Assembly (NCBI RefSeq): GCF_003315515.1
Contig: NZ_QNRY01000020.1
Coordinates: forward strand, 1-60,229
Source of the DNA: Brenneria salicis ATCC 15712 = DSM 30166
GTDB lineage: Bacteria > Pseudomonadota > Gammaproteobacteria > Enterobacterales > Enterobacteriaceae
Length of the DNA: 60,229 nucleotides
Reading direction: 5' to 3'
Part shown: piece after piece, positions 1 through 9,925 of the stretch
Layout: every line of letters begins with the position of its first letter
Numbering within the stretch: position 1 is the first letter of the stretch
The notes under the pieces: model-generated
Told to the model about the DNA's origin: nothing
The model's input: only the letters and a program-made list of their open reading frames with translations
Databases searched by the model: none
Position numbers and translations under genes: made by a program

Positions 1-4
1 TGAA

Positions 5-122
5 TGCTATGATCGGCATAACTCAGTCCGGTTGGTGATTTGTTTTGATTTGGCGATTGATCAGATCGCTCAAACCGGATTGAGTTCCCTTCAGTGATCT
101 ACTATTAGGCGCAGTTATTTAG
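5..122 (+). repeat. 118-bp terminal repeat, left copy
   Basis: This segment is matched by the reverse complement of 60063-60180 with roughly 85% identity and the same overall length. It contains an internal imperfect palindrome: ACTCAGTCCGGTT near 21-33 pairs with AACCGGATTGAGT near 73-85. Its outer end reads AMIGITQSGW followed by a stop in one frame; the right copy reads AMIGIAQSGW and a stop, and two of the differences are a silent Ile-codon change and a Thr/Ala change. This could be the tail of a repeated coding element such as a transposase, or a MITE-like hairpin. I do not recognise the family. Only four bases precede it in the window. Confidence 0.8.
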
Positions 123-146
123 CCGGGGGAATAAATAAACCCCCGG
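123..146 (-). terminator. Stem-loop downstream of pyrD
   Basis: CCGGGGG (123-129) pairs perfectly with CCCCCGG (140-146) around a ten-base A/T loop. It lies just past the pyrD stop on the transcribed strand, so it may end pyrD transcription, although no long T run follows. It begins at the exact base where similarity between the two terminal repeats stops. Confidence 0.45.
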
Positions 147-170
147 AGATAAATCAAAGGCAGGAAAAGT

Positions 171-1181
171 TTAAATATGTGTAACGATATCTTTTATCAG
201 ACCCGGTCCACGGAAAATAAAGCCGGAATAGATCTGAATCAACGTCGCGCCAGCATCCAATTTCTCGCGGGCCGCCATCAGGGAATCAATACCACCGACG
301 CCAATAATGGGTAAGCGGCCAGATAATTCCTGTGATAATCGACGGATAATTTCCGTGCTGTGCAACTGTAAAGGGCGACCGCTTAATCCGCCGGTTTGCC
401 CACAATGATTTAATGCCTGAATCAATTTTCTATCGAGGGTGGTATTGGTGGCAATAACGCCATCAATGTTATGCCGCACCAGACTATCGGCAACCTGGAT
501 CAATTCTTCTTCAGAAAGATCCGGCGCGATCTTTACCGCTACTGGAACATATTTCTGATACTTAGTATGTAATTCGGATTGCTTATTTTTTATTGATTGC
601 AAAAGATCGTCCAGCGCCTCGCCATATTGCAAGCTACGCAATCCTGGGGTATTGGGTGAGGAAATATTGATCGCGATATAACCTGCATAAGGATAAATTT
701 TATCCATGCAGATCAAATAATCTTCTTTGCCCTTCTCAACCGGCGTATCTTTATTTTTACCGATATTGATCCCTATTACACCGCCGAAACCGGTCTTCTT
801 GACATTCTCAACCAGATAATCGACGCCTTTATTATTGAAACCCATTCGGTTAATTAACCCTTCCGCTTCAACAATTCGGAACAACCTCGGTTTATCATTA
901 CCGGCTTGCGGACGAGGCGTCACGGTTCCCACCTCAATAAATCCGAATCCCATCGCGCCCAACGCATCAATACATTCCCCGTCTTTATCAAGACCGGCGG
1001 CCAGACCCAGCGGGTTTTTAAATGACAGCCCCATGCAAGTGACCGGTTTGGTGGGAACAGACTGACGGACGAGAAATTCAAAGGGCGTATGGGTGATACG
1101 GCGTAATTGCTGGAAGGTTAGATCATGCGCTCGCTCTGGATCAAGCTGAAATAACGCTTTCCTGATAACGGGATAGAACAT
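171..1181 (-). CDS. pyrD: Dihydroorotate dehydrogenase (quinone), class 2
   Basis: PyrD oxidises dihydroorotate to orotate, the fourth step of UMP synthesis. It is FMN-dependent and passes electrons to quinone at the inner membrane. The 336 residues equal the E. coli length. The N-terminal amphipathic segment typical of membrane-associated class 2 enzymes is present, followed by the TIM-barrel with the [11 protein letters not shown] segment that carries the catalytic serine region, and the glycine-rich FMN-phosphate motif GVGGIDS near the C-terminus. The ATG at 1181 has AGGAG seven bases upstream. The gene stands alone, with a possible PurR operator about 80 bases upstream. Sequence and length leave little doubt. 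Confidence 0.97.
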   Translation of the reverse strand: MFYPVIRKALFQLDPERAHDLTFQQLRRITHTPFEFLVRQSVPTKPVTCMGLSFKNPLGLAAGLDKDGECIDALGAMGFGFIEVGTVTPRPQAGNDKPRLFRIVEAEGLINRMGFNNKGVDYLVENVKKTGFGGVIGINIGKNKDTPVEKGKEDYLICMDKIYPYAGYIAINISSPNTPGLRSLQYGEALDDLLQSIKNKQSELHTKYQKYVPVAVKIAPDLSEEELIQVADSLVRHNIDGVIATNTTLDRKLIQALNHCGQTGGLSGRPLQLHSTEIIRRLSQELSGRLPIIGVGGIDSLMAAREKLDAGATLIQIYSGFIFRGPGLIKDIVTHI

Positions 1182-1261
1182 ATCGTCTCCTGGGATCCCA
1201 ATCGCAAATAAACAAAGTCGGAATACGGTTCGGGCGTGATGGTAATTCTATCGCGGCGTAA

Positions 1262-1277
1262 AGTAAAACGTTTGTCC
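1262..1277 (-). promoter_or_regulatory. Candidate PurR operator of pyrD
   Basis: Read on the minus strand this is GGACAAACGTTTTACT, matching about 8 of the 11 informative positions of the PurR consensus, including the central CAAACGTTT. E. coli pyrD is known to be PurR-repressed, and this site lies upstream of the pyrD start in the expected promoter region. Only the motif is seen; binding is inferred. Confidence 0.45.
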
Positions 1278-1303
1278 GGGCGCGAGGATCGAAATAGATG
1301 ATC

Positions 1304-1330
1304 GAAATAAATGCCTGCGTTGGCAGGCAC
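1304..1330 (-). terminator. Rho-independent terminator of pepN
   Basis: On the minus strand TGCCTG and CAGGCA form a stem around a six-base loop, followed by TTTATTT. It lies about 40 bases past the pepN stop codon. Confidence 0.6.
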
Positions 1331-1371
1331 CTGATTACATAAAAGAAAAAGAGAACCGATAAGGGTTGGCT

Positions 1372-3987
1372 TTAGTCTTGCAGCGCTTTACTGATCTTCT
1401 CGAACAGATCGCCTGACAGGTTTTCCAGCCTTTTAAGCTGTTCCAGCGACTCGCGCATCAACGCCTGCCGTTTGGCATCATAGCGTTTCAGGCGGATCAA
1501 CGGCTCTATCAATCGCGCCGCAACCTGCGGGTTGCGCGTGTTCATATCGGTCAGGATCTCGGTCAGGAAACGGTAACCACTGCCATCCTCCGCGTGGAAA
1601 GCCGCAGGATTGGCGGCGGTAAACGATCCCACCAGCGAACGCAGACGGTTAGGATTATTCAGGCTGAACGAGCGGTGTTGCAGCAACGCCCGCACCCGGC
1701 TCAATACATCCGCCGCCGGGCTGGTGGCCTGCAACGTGAACCATTTGTCCATCACCAGACCATCCTGATGCCAGCGCTCATCAAACCGCGACATCAGTTC
1801 CTCGCGACAAGGCAATTGAGCGCTCACCGCCGCGGATAATGCCGCCAACGAATCGGTCATGTTGTCTGCCTGGGCAAACTGCGCCGTTACCCGTTTATCG
1901 GCCTGAACCGCGTCGCCAAATGCCAGATAATGCAGGCACACATTACGCAATGCGCGTTTACCCATATCCGCATGTTCAATCCGATATTCAGACATCCGGT
2001 TGACGTGATAAACCGCCAGCCATTCATCTGCCATCTCTTTTGCCATCGCCCGCACCATACCATCGCGCACGGCGGCTATCGCCACGGGATCGATCATCTC
2101 AAACAGTTCGGCGATCTCATTTTCACTGGGCAATGTCAGGATCTGTGAGGCCAGCATCGGATCCAGTTTCTCATCCAACAACACGGCGCGAAACGCATCC
2201 ACCACATGCATCGGTAAGGAAAGCGCCTGCTGTTGCTGATAGCGGGAAACATTCAGCCGGATGTAATTGGCCAGCAGACTTTGTGCCGCGTCCCAACGGG
2301 AAAATGCGTTGCTGGCGTGACGCATCAGGAAAGTCAGTTGCGCATCGCTCCAGGCGTAATTCAGTTTTACCGGCGCGGTAAACTCGCGTAATAAAGAAGG
2401 CACCGGCTGGCAAGGAACCTGATCGAAAATAAAAGTCTGCTCGGATTCCGTCACATTTAATACCGACGATAGCTTTTGCCCTGCTTTCTGTAGCGTAAGA
2501 ACCTGCCCTTGCGGATCGTACAGTTCAATATCCAGCGGGATATGCAGCGGCAACTTGCTCTGTTTATCCGCGCCTACCGGCGTCATCTGGCTGACGCTCA
2601 ACAAATATTGCTGTGTTTGCGGATCGTAATCATCACGAATGGTCAGCACCGGCGTACCTGACTGGCTGTACCAGCGGCGGAACTGTGACAGATCCACGCC
2701 TGACGCATCTTCCATCGCCTGAACAAAATCATCGCAGGTGGCGGCGCTGCCATCATGACGCTCGAAGTAGAGACGCATCCCGGCCTGGAATTTTTCTTCG
2801 CCTAACAAGGTATGCATCATACGGATCACTTCCGCGCCCTTCTCATACACCGTCAGGGTATAGAAGTTGTTCATTTCTATCACCTGATCGGGACGAATCG
2901 GATGCGAGATCGGGCCGGCATCCTCGGCAAACTGCGCGCCGCGCATGACGCGAACATTATTGATGCGGTTAACCGGGCGTGAACCCAAATCAGAACTGAA
3001 CTCCTGATCGCGGAACACCGTCAGCCCCTCTTTCAGACTAAGCTGGAACCAGTCACGGCAGGTGACGCGGTTGCCGGTCCAGTTATGGAAATACTCATGA
3101 CCGATCACCGCTTCAATATTCAAATAATCTTTATCTGTGGCGGTTTGCGCTTTCGCCAGCACATATCTGGAGTTGAACACGTTCAACCCCTTGTTTTCCA
3201 TTGCGCCCATATTGAAGAAATCCACGGCCACGATCATATAGATATCCAGATCATATTCGAGGCCAAAGCGGGTTTCATCCCATTTCATGGCGTTCTTCAG
3301 CGAGGTCATCGCCCAGTCAGCGCGATCGAGATTGCCGCGATCCACATAAAGCTCCAACGCCACCTCGCGCCCGGAGCGGGTGGTGAAGCGATCCTGCAAC
3401 ACATCAAAATCACCGGCGACCAGCGCAAACAGGTAACAGGGTTTAGGGAACGGGTCCTGCCATTCAATCCAATGACGACCGCCCTCCAGTTCTCCCTGGG
3501 CAATGCGGTTGCCATTGGACAGCAAATACGGATAACGGGCTTTATCGGCGGTGATCCGCGTGGTGAATTTGGCTAACACATCGGGCCGATCGAGATAATA
3601 GGTGATGTGCCGGAAACCCTCCGCTTCACACTGGGTGCACAACGCGTCGCCTGACTGATATAACCCTTCCAGCGCGCTGTTGGCCGTCGGGTTGATATCA
3701 GTTTCAATACCGAGCGTAAATCTGGCGGGCAACTGTGTCAGTATCAGTCCATCATCCCGTTGTTCATAGTGCTGCCATGCCACGCCATCAACATTCAGGC
3801 TCACCAGCGTCAGGCCTTCGCCGTCCAGCTTGAGCGGCGCGCCCGCTTCGCCTTGCAATACCACCTGACTGACGGCTTTTACGCGGGTTTTCTCCGCATG
3901 CAGATCAAAATCCAGAGTGATATCCGTAATGGTATAATCCGGCGCCTGGTAGTCGTGCCGATATTTAACTTGCAGCTGTTGATTCAT
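1372..3987 (-). CDS. pepN: Aminopeptidase N (M1 family)
   Basis: PepN is a cytoplasmic zinc aminopeptidase that removes N-terminal residues from peptides and is the main general aminopeptidase in E. coli. The 871 residues closely match the 870-residue E. coli enzyme throughout. The GAMEN exopeptidase motif (in NMGAMENKGLN) and the zinc-binding HEYFHNW motif with its downstream glutamate in LKEGLTVFRDQEF are present. The start at 3987 gives MNQQLQVKYRHDY, equivalent to the E. coli N-terminus; a GAGGAG lies upstream with rather long spacing, so an upstream in-frame ATG cannot be fully excluded. It is divergent from pncB. Confidence 0.97.
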   Translation of the reverse strand: MNQQLQVKYRHDYQAPDYTITDITLDFDLHAEKTRVKAVSQVVLQGEAGAPLKLDGEGLTLVSLNVDGVAWQHYEQRDDGLILTQLPARFTLGIETDINPTANSALEGLYQSGDALCTQCEAEGFRHITYYLDRPDVLAKFTTRITADKARYPYLLSNGNRIAQGELEGGRHWIEWQDPFPKPCYLFALVAGDFDVLQDRFTTRSGREVALELYVDRGNLDRADWAMTSLKNAMKWDETRFGLEYDLDIYMIVAVDFFNMGAMENKGLNVFNSRYVLAKAQTATDKDYLNIEAVIGHEYFHNWTGNRVTCRDWFQLSLKEGLTVFRDQEFSSDLGSRPVNRINNVRVMRGAQFAEDAGPISHPIRPDQVIEMNNFYTLTVYEKGAEVIRMMHTLLGEEKFQAGMRLYFERHDGSAATCDDFVQAMEDASGVDLSQFRRWYSQSGTPVLTIRDDYDPQTQQYLLSVSQMTPVGADKQSKLPLHIPLDIELYDPQGQVLTLQKAGQKLSSVLNVTESEQTFIFDQVPCQPVPSLLREFTAPVKLNYAWSDAQLTFLMRHASNAFSRWDAAQSLLANYIRLNVSRYQQQQALSLPMHVVDAFRAVLLDEKLDPMLASQILTLPSENEIAELFEMIDPVAIAAVRDGMVRAMAKEMADEWLAVYHVNRMSEYRIEHADMGKRALRNVCLHYLAFGDAVQADKRVTAQFAQADNMTDSLAALSAAVSAQLPCREELMSRFDERWHQDGLVMDKWFTLQATSPAADVLSRVRALLQHRSFSLNNPNRLRSLVGSFTAANPAAFHAEDGSGYRFLTEILTDMNTRNPQVAARLIEPLIRLKRYDAKRQALMRESLEQLKRLENLSGDLFEKISKALQD

Positions 3988-4009
3988 AGAACGTTTCCAT
4001 CTCCTCATG

Positions 4010-4041
4010 GTTTTAGAAACAAATCGTTTTAGAAACAAATC
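4010..4041. repeat. Perfect 16-bp tandem duplication
   Basis: GTTTTAGAAACAAATC occurs twice head to tail (4010-4025 and 4026-4041), with a degenerate third start (GCTTTAG) following. It lies in the 274-bp divergent pepN-pncB intergenic region, just upstream of the pepN ribosome-binding site, and so probably within the pepN leader. Confidence 0.85.
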
Positions 4042-4261
4042 GCTTTAGCTACAGAGTCTATTCCTGTTACGCTGATGTTACCAAGATAATATGATGATAA
4101 TCCTCGTCAGAGCAGGTCGAAACCGCGCCGCTGGCCCAACACAATGTTGTGATAAGGTAAAAAAATAAGAATCAAGGTATACTGCTCGAACCTTGCCGAT
4201 TGTCCTAAAAACAATTGTCCTGAAAATGGATATGCGTCTAACGAGGATGCTGTAACGCATT

Positions 4262-5467
4262 ATGACTTTACACACTTCTGCGATCCTAACGTCATTACTG
4301 GATACCGATGCTTACAAGCTGCATATGCAGCAAGCGGTGTATCACCATTATTATCATGTCGACGTTGCGGCTGAATTCCGCTGTCGCGGTGATGAACTGT
4401 TGGGGATCTATGCTGAAGAGATAGCCGAGCAGGTTGCGCTGATGCGCTGTTTGTCGCTGAACGACGAAGAGTTCACCTACCTTTCTTCTCTGCCTTTCTT
4501 CAGGCAGGATTATCTGAACTGGTTGAGAATGTTTCGTTTCAATCCTCAGCAGGTCAGCATCAGGAATAACCGCGGCAAACTGGATATTCGCATCGCCGGA
4601 CCCTGGCGCGAAGTTATCCTGTGGGAAGTTCCGTTGCTGGCGGTGATCAGTGAAGTTATTCACCGGAGTCGTACTCCGCAATTCGGACCTGAACAGGCCG
4701 TTGCGCAGCTTGATAAGACGCTGGCTCATTTTCGCCGAATCAGCGCTGATGCCGACCTCAGCCAGTTCAAACTGATGGATTTTGGTACGCGCCGTCGTTT
4801 TTCACGCGATGTGCAACAGGCGATCGTTAGTCAGCTACAGGCCGAGTTTCCGTATTTAATCGGCACCAGCAACTATGATTTGGCGCGACGTTTAGCGCTG
4901 GCGCCCGTCGGTACGCAGGCCCATGAATGGTTTCAGGCGCATCAGCAAATCAGCCCGGTGCTCGCTAACAGCCAGCGCGTCGCCTTGCAGATGTGGCTCG
5001 ACGAATATCCCAATCAATTGGGCATTGCGCTGACCGACTGCATCACCATGGATGCCTTCCTGCGCGATTTCGACCTCCACTTTGCCGAATCCTATCAAGG
5101 GCTGCGGCATGACTCCGGCGATCCGATGGATTGGGGAGAAAAAGCGATTGGCCATTACCAGCGTTTAGATATCGATCCGATGAGCAAAACGTTGGTGTTT
5201 TCCGATAATCTCAATCTCGATAAAGCGCTCAAGCTATATCGTCATTTCTGGCCGCGCATCAATCTGGTATTTGGTATCGGCACACGCTTGACGTGCGATA
5301 TTCCGGGGGTTACGCCGTTGAATATCGTGATTAAACTGGTGGAGTGCAACGGTAAGCCGGTGGCCAAACTTTCCGATAGCCCCGGCAAAACGATTTGTCA
5401 GGATCAGGCTTTTGTGTGCGAATTGCGCAAAGCATTCGACCTGCCACGCATCAGAAAAGCCAGTTGA
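4262..5467 (+). CDS. pncB: Nicotinate phosphoribosyltransferase
   Basis: PncB converts nicotinate and PRPP to nicotinate mononucleotide with ATP hydrolysis, in the NAD salvage (Preiss-Handler) pathway in the cytoplasm. The 401 residues match the roughly 400-residue E. coli protein. Conserved family segments visible are the N-terminal [15 protein letters not shown], the [10 protein letters not shown] motif, the SNYDLAR segment and GIGTRLTCD near the phosphate-binding loop. I saw no NadR-like palindrome upstream. It is monocistronic and followed by a stem-loop at 5504-5535. Confidence 0.97.
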   Translation: MTLHTSAILTSLLDTDAYKLHMQQAVYHHYYHVDVAAEFRCRGDELLGIYAEEIAEQVALMRCLSLNDEEFTYLSSLPFFRQDYLNWLRMFRFNPQQVSIRNNRGKLDIRIAGPWREVILWEVPLLAVISEVIHRSRTPQFGPEQAVAQLDKTLAHFRRISADADLSQFKLMDFGTRRRFSRDVQQAIVSQLQAEFPYLIGTSNYDLARRLALAPVGTQAHEWFQAHQQISPVLANSQRVALQMWLDEYPNQLGIALTDCITMDAFLRDFDLHFAESYQGLRHDSGDPMDWGEKAIGHYQRLDIDPMSKTLVFSDNLNLDKALKLYRHFWPRINLVFGIGTRLTCDIPGVTPLNIVIKLVECNGKPVAKLSDSPGKTICQDQAFVCELRKAFDLPRIRKAS

Positions 5468-5503
5468 TCTCTTGCGACCCCGTCTAACTTTTAGCCCAGA
5501 TCA

Positions 5504-5535
5504 ACCGGAATGCATAAAACTTATTGCATTCCGGT
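5504..5535 (+). terminator. Stem-loop after pncB
   Basis: ACCGGAATGCA and TGCATTCCGGT form a perfect 11-bp stem with a short A/T loop, 36 bases after the pncB stop. No T run follows, so it may act as an RNA 3'-end stabiliser or a weak terminator. Confidence 0.5.
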
Positions 5536-5637
5536 GATTTCTGCTTGTGTCCTGCCCGACGGCAAGTAACATAGCGAATTACCCTTTTCAGGGTCATCCA
5601 CTGTTTTTAAATAATATTTAATTGAAGAGAGCATTTT

Positions 5638-7038
5638 ATGAGCGTAGTGCCTGTAGTCGACGTACTGCAAGGCCGTGTCGCCGTTGACAGTGAAGTCACC
5701 GTGCGCGGCTGGGTACGTACCCGGAGAGATTCTAAGGCCGGTATCTCCTTTGTTGCCGTTTATGACGGCTCCTGCTTTAATCCATTACAGGCTGTCGTTA
5801 ATAATAATCTCTCCAATTACCATAATGACGTTCTGCGCCTGACCACCGGTTGTTCCGTGGAAGTAACAGGAAAAGTGGTGGCCTCCCCCGGCGAAGGCCA
5901 AAGCTTTGAGCTGCAGGCGAGCGCCGTCAAGGTGGTTGGCTGGATCGATGATCCCGATACCTACCCGATGGCGGCCAAACGCCATAGCATTGAATATCTG
6001 CGCGAAGTGGCGCACTTGCGTCCGCGCACCAATCTGATCGGCGCAGTCGCCCGTGTTCGTCATACGCTGGCTCAGGCCATCCACCGTTTTTTCCATGAAA
6101 ATGGCTATTTCTGGGTTTCAACGCCGCTGATCACCGCCTCTGATACGGAAGGCGCAGGAGAAATGTTCCGCGTGTCCACCCTTGATCTGGAAAACCTGCC
6201 GCGCACCGAGCAAGGCAGAATCGATTTCAGCGAAGACTTTTTCGGCAAAGAAGCGTTTCTTACCGTATCCGGTCAGTTGAACGGCGAAGCATACGCTTGC
6301 GCGCTCTCCAAAGTGTATACCTTTGGCCCAACGTTCCGGGCGGAAAACTCCAACACCAGCCGTCATCTGGCCGAGTTCTGGATGATCGAACCGGAAGTCG
6401 CTTTTGCGTCGCTGGACGATATCGCTGGTCTGGCGGAAAGCCTGCTTAAATATGTCTTTAAGGCCGTTCTTGATGAACGTGCGGATGATATGGCGTTCTT
6501 CGCTGAGCGGGTGGATAAAGAGGCGATCAGCCGTCTGGAAAGCTTTATCACCTCTGACTTTGCTCAGGTGGACTATACCGACGCGGTAGACATCTTGCTG
6601 AACTGCGGCCAGTCGTTTGAAAACCCGGTTTACTGGGGTGTTGACCTCTCTTCCGAACACGAGCGTTATCTGGCGGAGAAACATTTCAAAGCCCCAGTGG
6701 TGGTAAAAAACTACCCGAAAGACATCAAAGCCTTCTATATGCGGATGAACAGCGACGGGAAAACCGTTGCCGCAATGGATGTGCTGGCGCCGGGCATCGG
6801 TGAAATTATCGGCGGCTCTCAACGTGAAGAGCGGCTGGAACAGTTGGATATCCGTCTGCAAGAAATGGGGCTGAATAAAGAAGACTACTGGTGGTATCGT
6901 GATCTGCGACGTTACGGCACTATTCCTCATTCCGGGTTTGGATTGGGTTTTGAACGTCTGATCGCTTACGTTACCGGGGTACAAAATGTACGCGATGTCA
7001 TCCCATTCCCGCGCACGCCGAGAAACGCCAGTTTCTAA
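5638..7038 (+). CDS. asnS: Asparaginyl-tRNA synthetase
   Basis: AsnS charges tRNA-Asn with asparagine in the cytoplasm. The 466 residues equal the E. coli length. An N-terminal OB-fold anticodon-binding domain (about residues 15-100, beginning [16 protein letters not shown]) precedes the class II catalytic core. Motif 2 is visible as [24 protein letters not shown] and motif 3 as the C-terminal [15 protein letters not shown]. The ATG at 5638 has AGAGAG nearby. A clear terminator follows at 7079. Confidence 0.98.
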   Translation: MSVVPVVDVLQGRVAVDSEVTVRGWVRTRRDSKAGISFVAVYDGSCFNPLQAVVNNNLSNYHNDVLRLTTGCSVEVTGKVVASPGEGQSFELQASAVKVVGWIDDPDTYPMAAKRHSIEYLREVAHLRPRTNLIGAVARVRHTLAQAIHRFFHENGYFWVSTPLITASDTEGAGEMFRVSTLDLENLPRTEQGRIDFSEDFFGKEAFLTVSGQLNGEAYACALSKVYTFGPTFRAENSNTSRHLAEFWMIEPEVAFASLDDIAGLAESLLKYVFKAVLDERADDMAFFAERVDKEAISRLESFITSDFAQVDYTDAVDILLNCGQSFENPVYWGVDLSSEHERYLAEKHFKAPVVVKNYPKDIKAFYMRMNSDGKTVAAMDVLAPGIGEIIGGSQREERLEQLDIRLQEMGLNKEDYWWYRDLRRYGTIPHSGFGLGFERLIAYVTGVQNVRDVIPFPRTPRNASF

Positions 7039-7078
7039 ATAAAAATTTAATATAAGTAAAACAAATATGTAGGAAAGA

Positions 7079-7106
7079 AGAGTCGGGGCCCGACTCTTTT
7101 TTTTTA
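7079..7106 (+). terminator. Rho-independent terminator of asnS
   Basis: AGAGTCGGG and CCCGACTCT form a nine-base-pair stem followed by a run of nine T. Confidence 0.92.
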
Positions 7107-7137
7107 ATTTTAGTTATGGATCACAAAGTTCCTTTTT

Positions 7138-7160
7138 ATTTACATTTTGTAATACATATT
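7138..7160 (+). promoter_or_regulatory. Candidate OmpR-binding box upstream of the porin
   Basis: TTTACATTTTGTAATACATA closely resembles the OmpR F1-type site (TTTAC-TTTTG-ACATAT). It lies about 170 bases upstream of the porin start, in the promoter region, suggesting EnvZ/OmpR osmotic control as for ompF/ompC. No other gene lies in 7039-7329, which otherwise holds only the asnS terminator and the porin leader. Binding is inferred. Confidence 0.6.
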
Positions 7161-7329
7161 TTCCATTGGTTACTGGATTACGAAGTTAGTATCATTTTCG
7201 GGGTAGATTAACAGACGGGTGAATGGAAAACTGCGTTCTGACACAGGAAGACACTAAATGTTGAGGATAGTTCCGTTAGGGATTATTGATGGCAGTGGCA
7301 GGTTCTAAACAACACCAATGAGGGTAATA

Positions 7330-8418
7330 ATGATGAAGCGCAATATTCTTGCAGTGGTAGTTCCGGCTCTGTTAGCCGCTGGTGCAGCGAATGCAGCAGA
7401 AGTTTATAATAAGGACGGCAACAAGCTGGATGTGTATGGTCGTGTACATGCTGGTTATACATTCGTTGATGGCGATGGTGACAATTCAGATAACACCTAT
7501 GCACGTTTGGGCTTCAAAGGTGAAACTCAGATTACCGATCAACTGACTGGTTATGGTCGTTTTGAATATCAGTTTGACGGTAATACAGCAGAAGATAATT
7601 CCGTTACCCGTGACGATAAAACTCGTTACGCTTTCGCTGGTTTTAAATTTGGTGATTACGGCTCCTTTGATTACGGTCGTAACTACAGCGTTGCCTATGA
7701 CTCTCTGGCTATCACCGACGTTTTACCAGAAAATGGTGGCGATAGCGCCGTAACTGACACATTGACTGGTCGTATAGGTAACGCTGCTACTTTCCGCAAC
7801 TCCGACTTTTTCGGCTTAGTTGACGGTTTAGATTTTGGTTTGCAATATATTGCTAAAGACGAAGACTCTTCTACCCGCATTGATCGCATCCACGGTGATG
7901 CATGGGCAAGCTCTCTGTCTTACGAATCTGATATTGGTATAGGTGTTGTTGCTTCCTACGGTTCCTATGTTCGTACTTCTGTGCAACAAGGTGCGACTGT
8001 AGGTGCTATTGGTGGTAAAAAAGCTGATGTATGGGCTGCAGGTGTAAAATATGATGCTAACAACATCTATTTGGCTGCAACTTACGGTGAAGGTACTAAC
8101 TTCTATCGGATCAATGGCGGCAATGGTATCGCTGACAAAAGTAAAGTATTTGAAGCTGTTGCACAATATAACTTCGATTTCGGTCTGACACCGACTTTGG
8201 CTTACGTTTCCAGAAAAGACAAAGTTGACAGCCCTACAGCTACGAACTCTGGTCGCAATGACTATGCAGTTAAATATGCCAGCGTTGGTGCAACTTATGC
8301 ATTTAACAAGAATATCTCTACTTATGCTGAATATGATATCAATCTTATCGACAGTGATAACGCTTACGGTATAAGCGACGACGATGTTATTAATATCGGT
8401 GTTATTTATCAGTTCTAA
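7330..8418 (+). CDS. ompF: OmpF-type general porin
   Basis: This is a trimeric outer-membrane 16-strand beta-barrel that passes small hydrophilic solutes. The 362-residue precursor has a 22-residue signal peptide ending AGAANA before mature AEVYNKDGNKLD. It carries the constriction-loop motif DVLPENGGD and ends in the phenylalanine needed for barrel insertion (GVIYQF). The ATG at 7330 follows GAGGGT; an upstream in-frame ATG at 7318 does not fit the family start. Synteny (asnS-ompF-aspC) identifies it as the ompF locus. Loop 3 has N where E. coli has F (PEFGGD), and the surface loops differ markedly. The gene is more A/T-rich than its neighbours, as porins often are. Confidence 0.92.
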   Translation: MMKRNILAVVVPALLAAGAANAAEVYNKDGNKLDVYGRVHAGYTFVDGDGDNSDNTYARLGFKGETQITDQLTGYGRFEYQFDGNTAEDNSVTRDDKTRYAFAGFKFGDYGSFDYGRNYSVAYDSLAITDVLPENGGDSAVTDTLTGRIGNAATFRNSDFFGLVDGLDFGLQYIAKDEDSSTRIDRIHGDAWASSLSYESDIGIGVVASYGSYVRTSVQQGATVGAIGGKKADVWAAGVKYDANNIYLAATYGEGTNFYRINGGNGIADKSKVFEAVAQYNFDFGLTPTLAYVSRKDKVDSPTATNSGRNDYAVKYASVGATYAFNKNISTYAEYDINLIDSDNAYGISDDDVINIGVIYQF

Positions 8419-8463
8419 GTTGACATGCCTCACGTAACGGTTTAACCGTTTATCGTGCGGAAA

Positions 8464-8491
8464 AGGCAGAGCTTCGGCTCTGTCTTTTTGT
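8464..8491 (+). terminator. Rho-independent terminator of the porin gene
   Basis: GGCAGAGC and GCTCTGTC form a stem capped by a TTCG tetraloop and followed by TTTTTGTTTTT. Confidence 0.9.
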
Positions 8492-8663
8492 TTTTACTTT
8501 TTGCTTTTAAAGCCCCGCTATTTTCTGTTAATCAGTCTTTTATTTTGTCTATTGCATTTCCCTGATTATTTCCCTTTCTTTTTTAGCCCGGCGGTTGGCA
8601 AAGCCTGATACTGGCGGTAATCTGAGATTACTTTCTTACACTCTGTCATGGAATACCCAACCA

Positions 8664-9854
8664 ATGTTTGAAAATATCTCCGCCGCACCCGCCGATCCTA
8701 TTCTTGGACTGACTGACCTTTTCCGCGCTGATGATCGTTCGAATAAAATCAACCTGGGGATTGGTGTTTACAAAGATGAAACGGGTAAAACACCAGTATT
8801 GACCAGCGTTAAAAAAGCCGAGCAGTTTCTGTTGGAAAACGAGACGACAAAAAATTATTTGGGTATCGACGGCCTTCCCGCCTTTGGCCGTTGCACTCAG
8901 GAACTGCTGTTTGGGAAACAAAACAGCATTATTGCCGATAAACGCGCGCGGACAGCGCAAACGCCAGGCGGTACTGGCGCGCTGCGTGTCGCGGCCGATT
9001 TCATCGCTAACCAAACATCTGCAAAACGCATCTGGATCAGCAACCCAACCTGGCCAAATCATAAAAACGTGTTCTCCGCGGTTGGGCTGGAAATCTGCGA
9101 ATATAATTACTACGATGCAGCCAACCACTCGCTGGACTTTGATGGCCTGCTGAGCAGCCTTAATGCCGCGCAAGCTGGCGATGTGGTGCTTTTTCACGGT
9201 TGCTGCCATAACCCGACAGGGATCGATCCAACGGCTGAACAATGGAACACGCTGGCAGAACTTTCCGTACAGAAAGGTTGGTTGCCGCTGTTCGATTTCG
9301 CCTATCAGGGTTTTGCCCGTGGTCTGGAGGAAGATGCGGAAGGTTTGCGTATCTTTGCCGCCAAACACCATGAATTGATTGTTTGTAGCTCGTATTCCAA
9401 GAATTTCGGGCTGTATAACGAGCGCGTAGGCGCCTGTACTGTGGTTGCCGCCGATGCAGAAACCGCCGATAAAGTCTCCAGCCAGGTGAAAGCCGCGATT
9501 CGCGCCAACTACTCCAACCCGCCGTCACACGGCGCCACGGTGGTCGCCACCATTCTGGGCAACGATGCGCTGCGCGCCATTTGGGAACAGGAACTGACCA
9601 CCATGCGCGAACGTATTCAACGTATGCGTCAGTTGTTTGTGAACACGCTTCAGGAAAAAGGCGCCAAACAGGATTTCTCTTTCATCATTAACCAAAATGG
9701 CATGTTCTCATTCAGTGGATTGAATAAAGAACAGGTACTGCGTCTGCGTGATGAATTTGGCGTCTATGCCGTTAACTCAGGCCGCATCAATGTGGCCGGC
9801 ATGACACCTGAAAACATGGCGCCGCTGTGTGAGGCCATCGTCGCGGTGCTGTAA
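8664..9854 (+). CDS. aspC: Aspartate aminotransferase
   Basis: AspC is a PLP enzyme of class I aminotransferases that exchanges the amino group between aspartate and 2-oxoglutarate and also works on aromatic amino acids. With the start at 8664 the protein is 396 residues, as in E. coli, and begins [16 protein letters not shown]. The PLP lysine lies in [15 protein letters not shown] and the substrate-binding arginine region near the C-terminus ([12 protein letters not shown]). The reading frame runs 69 bases further upstream, but those residues are not conserved. Confidence 0.97.
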   Translation: MFENISAAPADPILGLTDLFRADDRSNKINLGIGVYKDETGKTPVLTSVKKAEQFLLENETTKNYLGIDGLPAFGRCTQELLFGKQNSIIADKRARTAQTPGGTGALRVAADFIANQTSAKRIWISNPTWPNHKNVFSAVGLEICEYNYYDAANHSLDFDGLLSSLNAAQAGDVVLFHGCCHNPTGIDPTAEQWNTLAELSVQKGWLPLFDFAYQGFARGLEEDAEGLRIFAAKHHELIVCSSYSKNFGLYNERVGACTVVAADAETADKVSSQVKAAIRANYSNPPSHGATVVATILGNDALRAIWEQELTTMRERIQRMRQLFVNTLQEKGAKQDFSFIINQNGMFSFSGLNKEQVLRLRDEFGVYAVNSGRINVAGMTPENMAPLCEAIVAVL

Positions 9855-9877
9855 CCAAAACCCGCCATCATTAACGA

Positions 9878-9906
9878 AAAAGCCGACAAACAAGTCGGCT
9901 TTTTTA
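9878..9906. terminator. Bidirectional terminator between aspC and gloC
   Basis: AGCCGAC and GTCGGCT form a stem flanked by A and T runs on either side, placed between the convergent ends of aspC and gloC. Confidence 0.9.
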
Positions 9907-9925
9907 CGTCTTTATGCTCTATAAA

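Noticed and set aside
1118..1330. Short open frame upstream of pyrD
   Set aside because: It covers the pyrD promoter and 5' end in another frame and has no recognisable relatives.
4078..4275. Short open frame antisense upstream of pncB
   Set aside because: It fills the promoter region with no ribosome-binding site or conserved features.
8595..8663. Longer aspC N-terminus from 8595
   Set aside because: The extension is not conserved, and the start at 8664 gives the exact family length.
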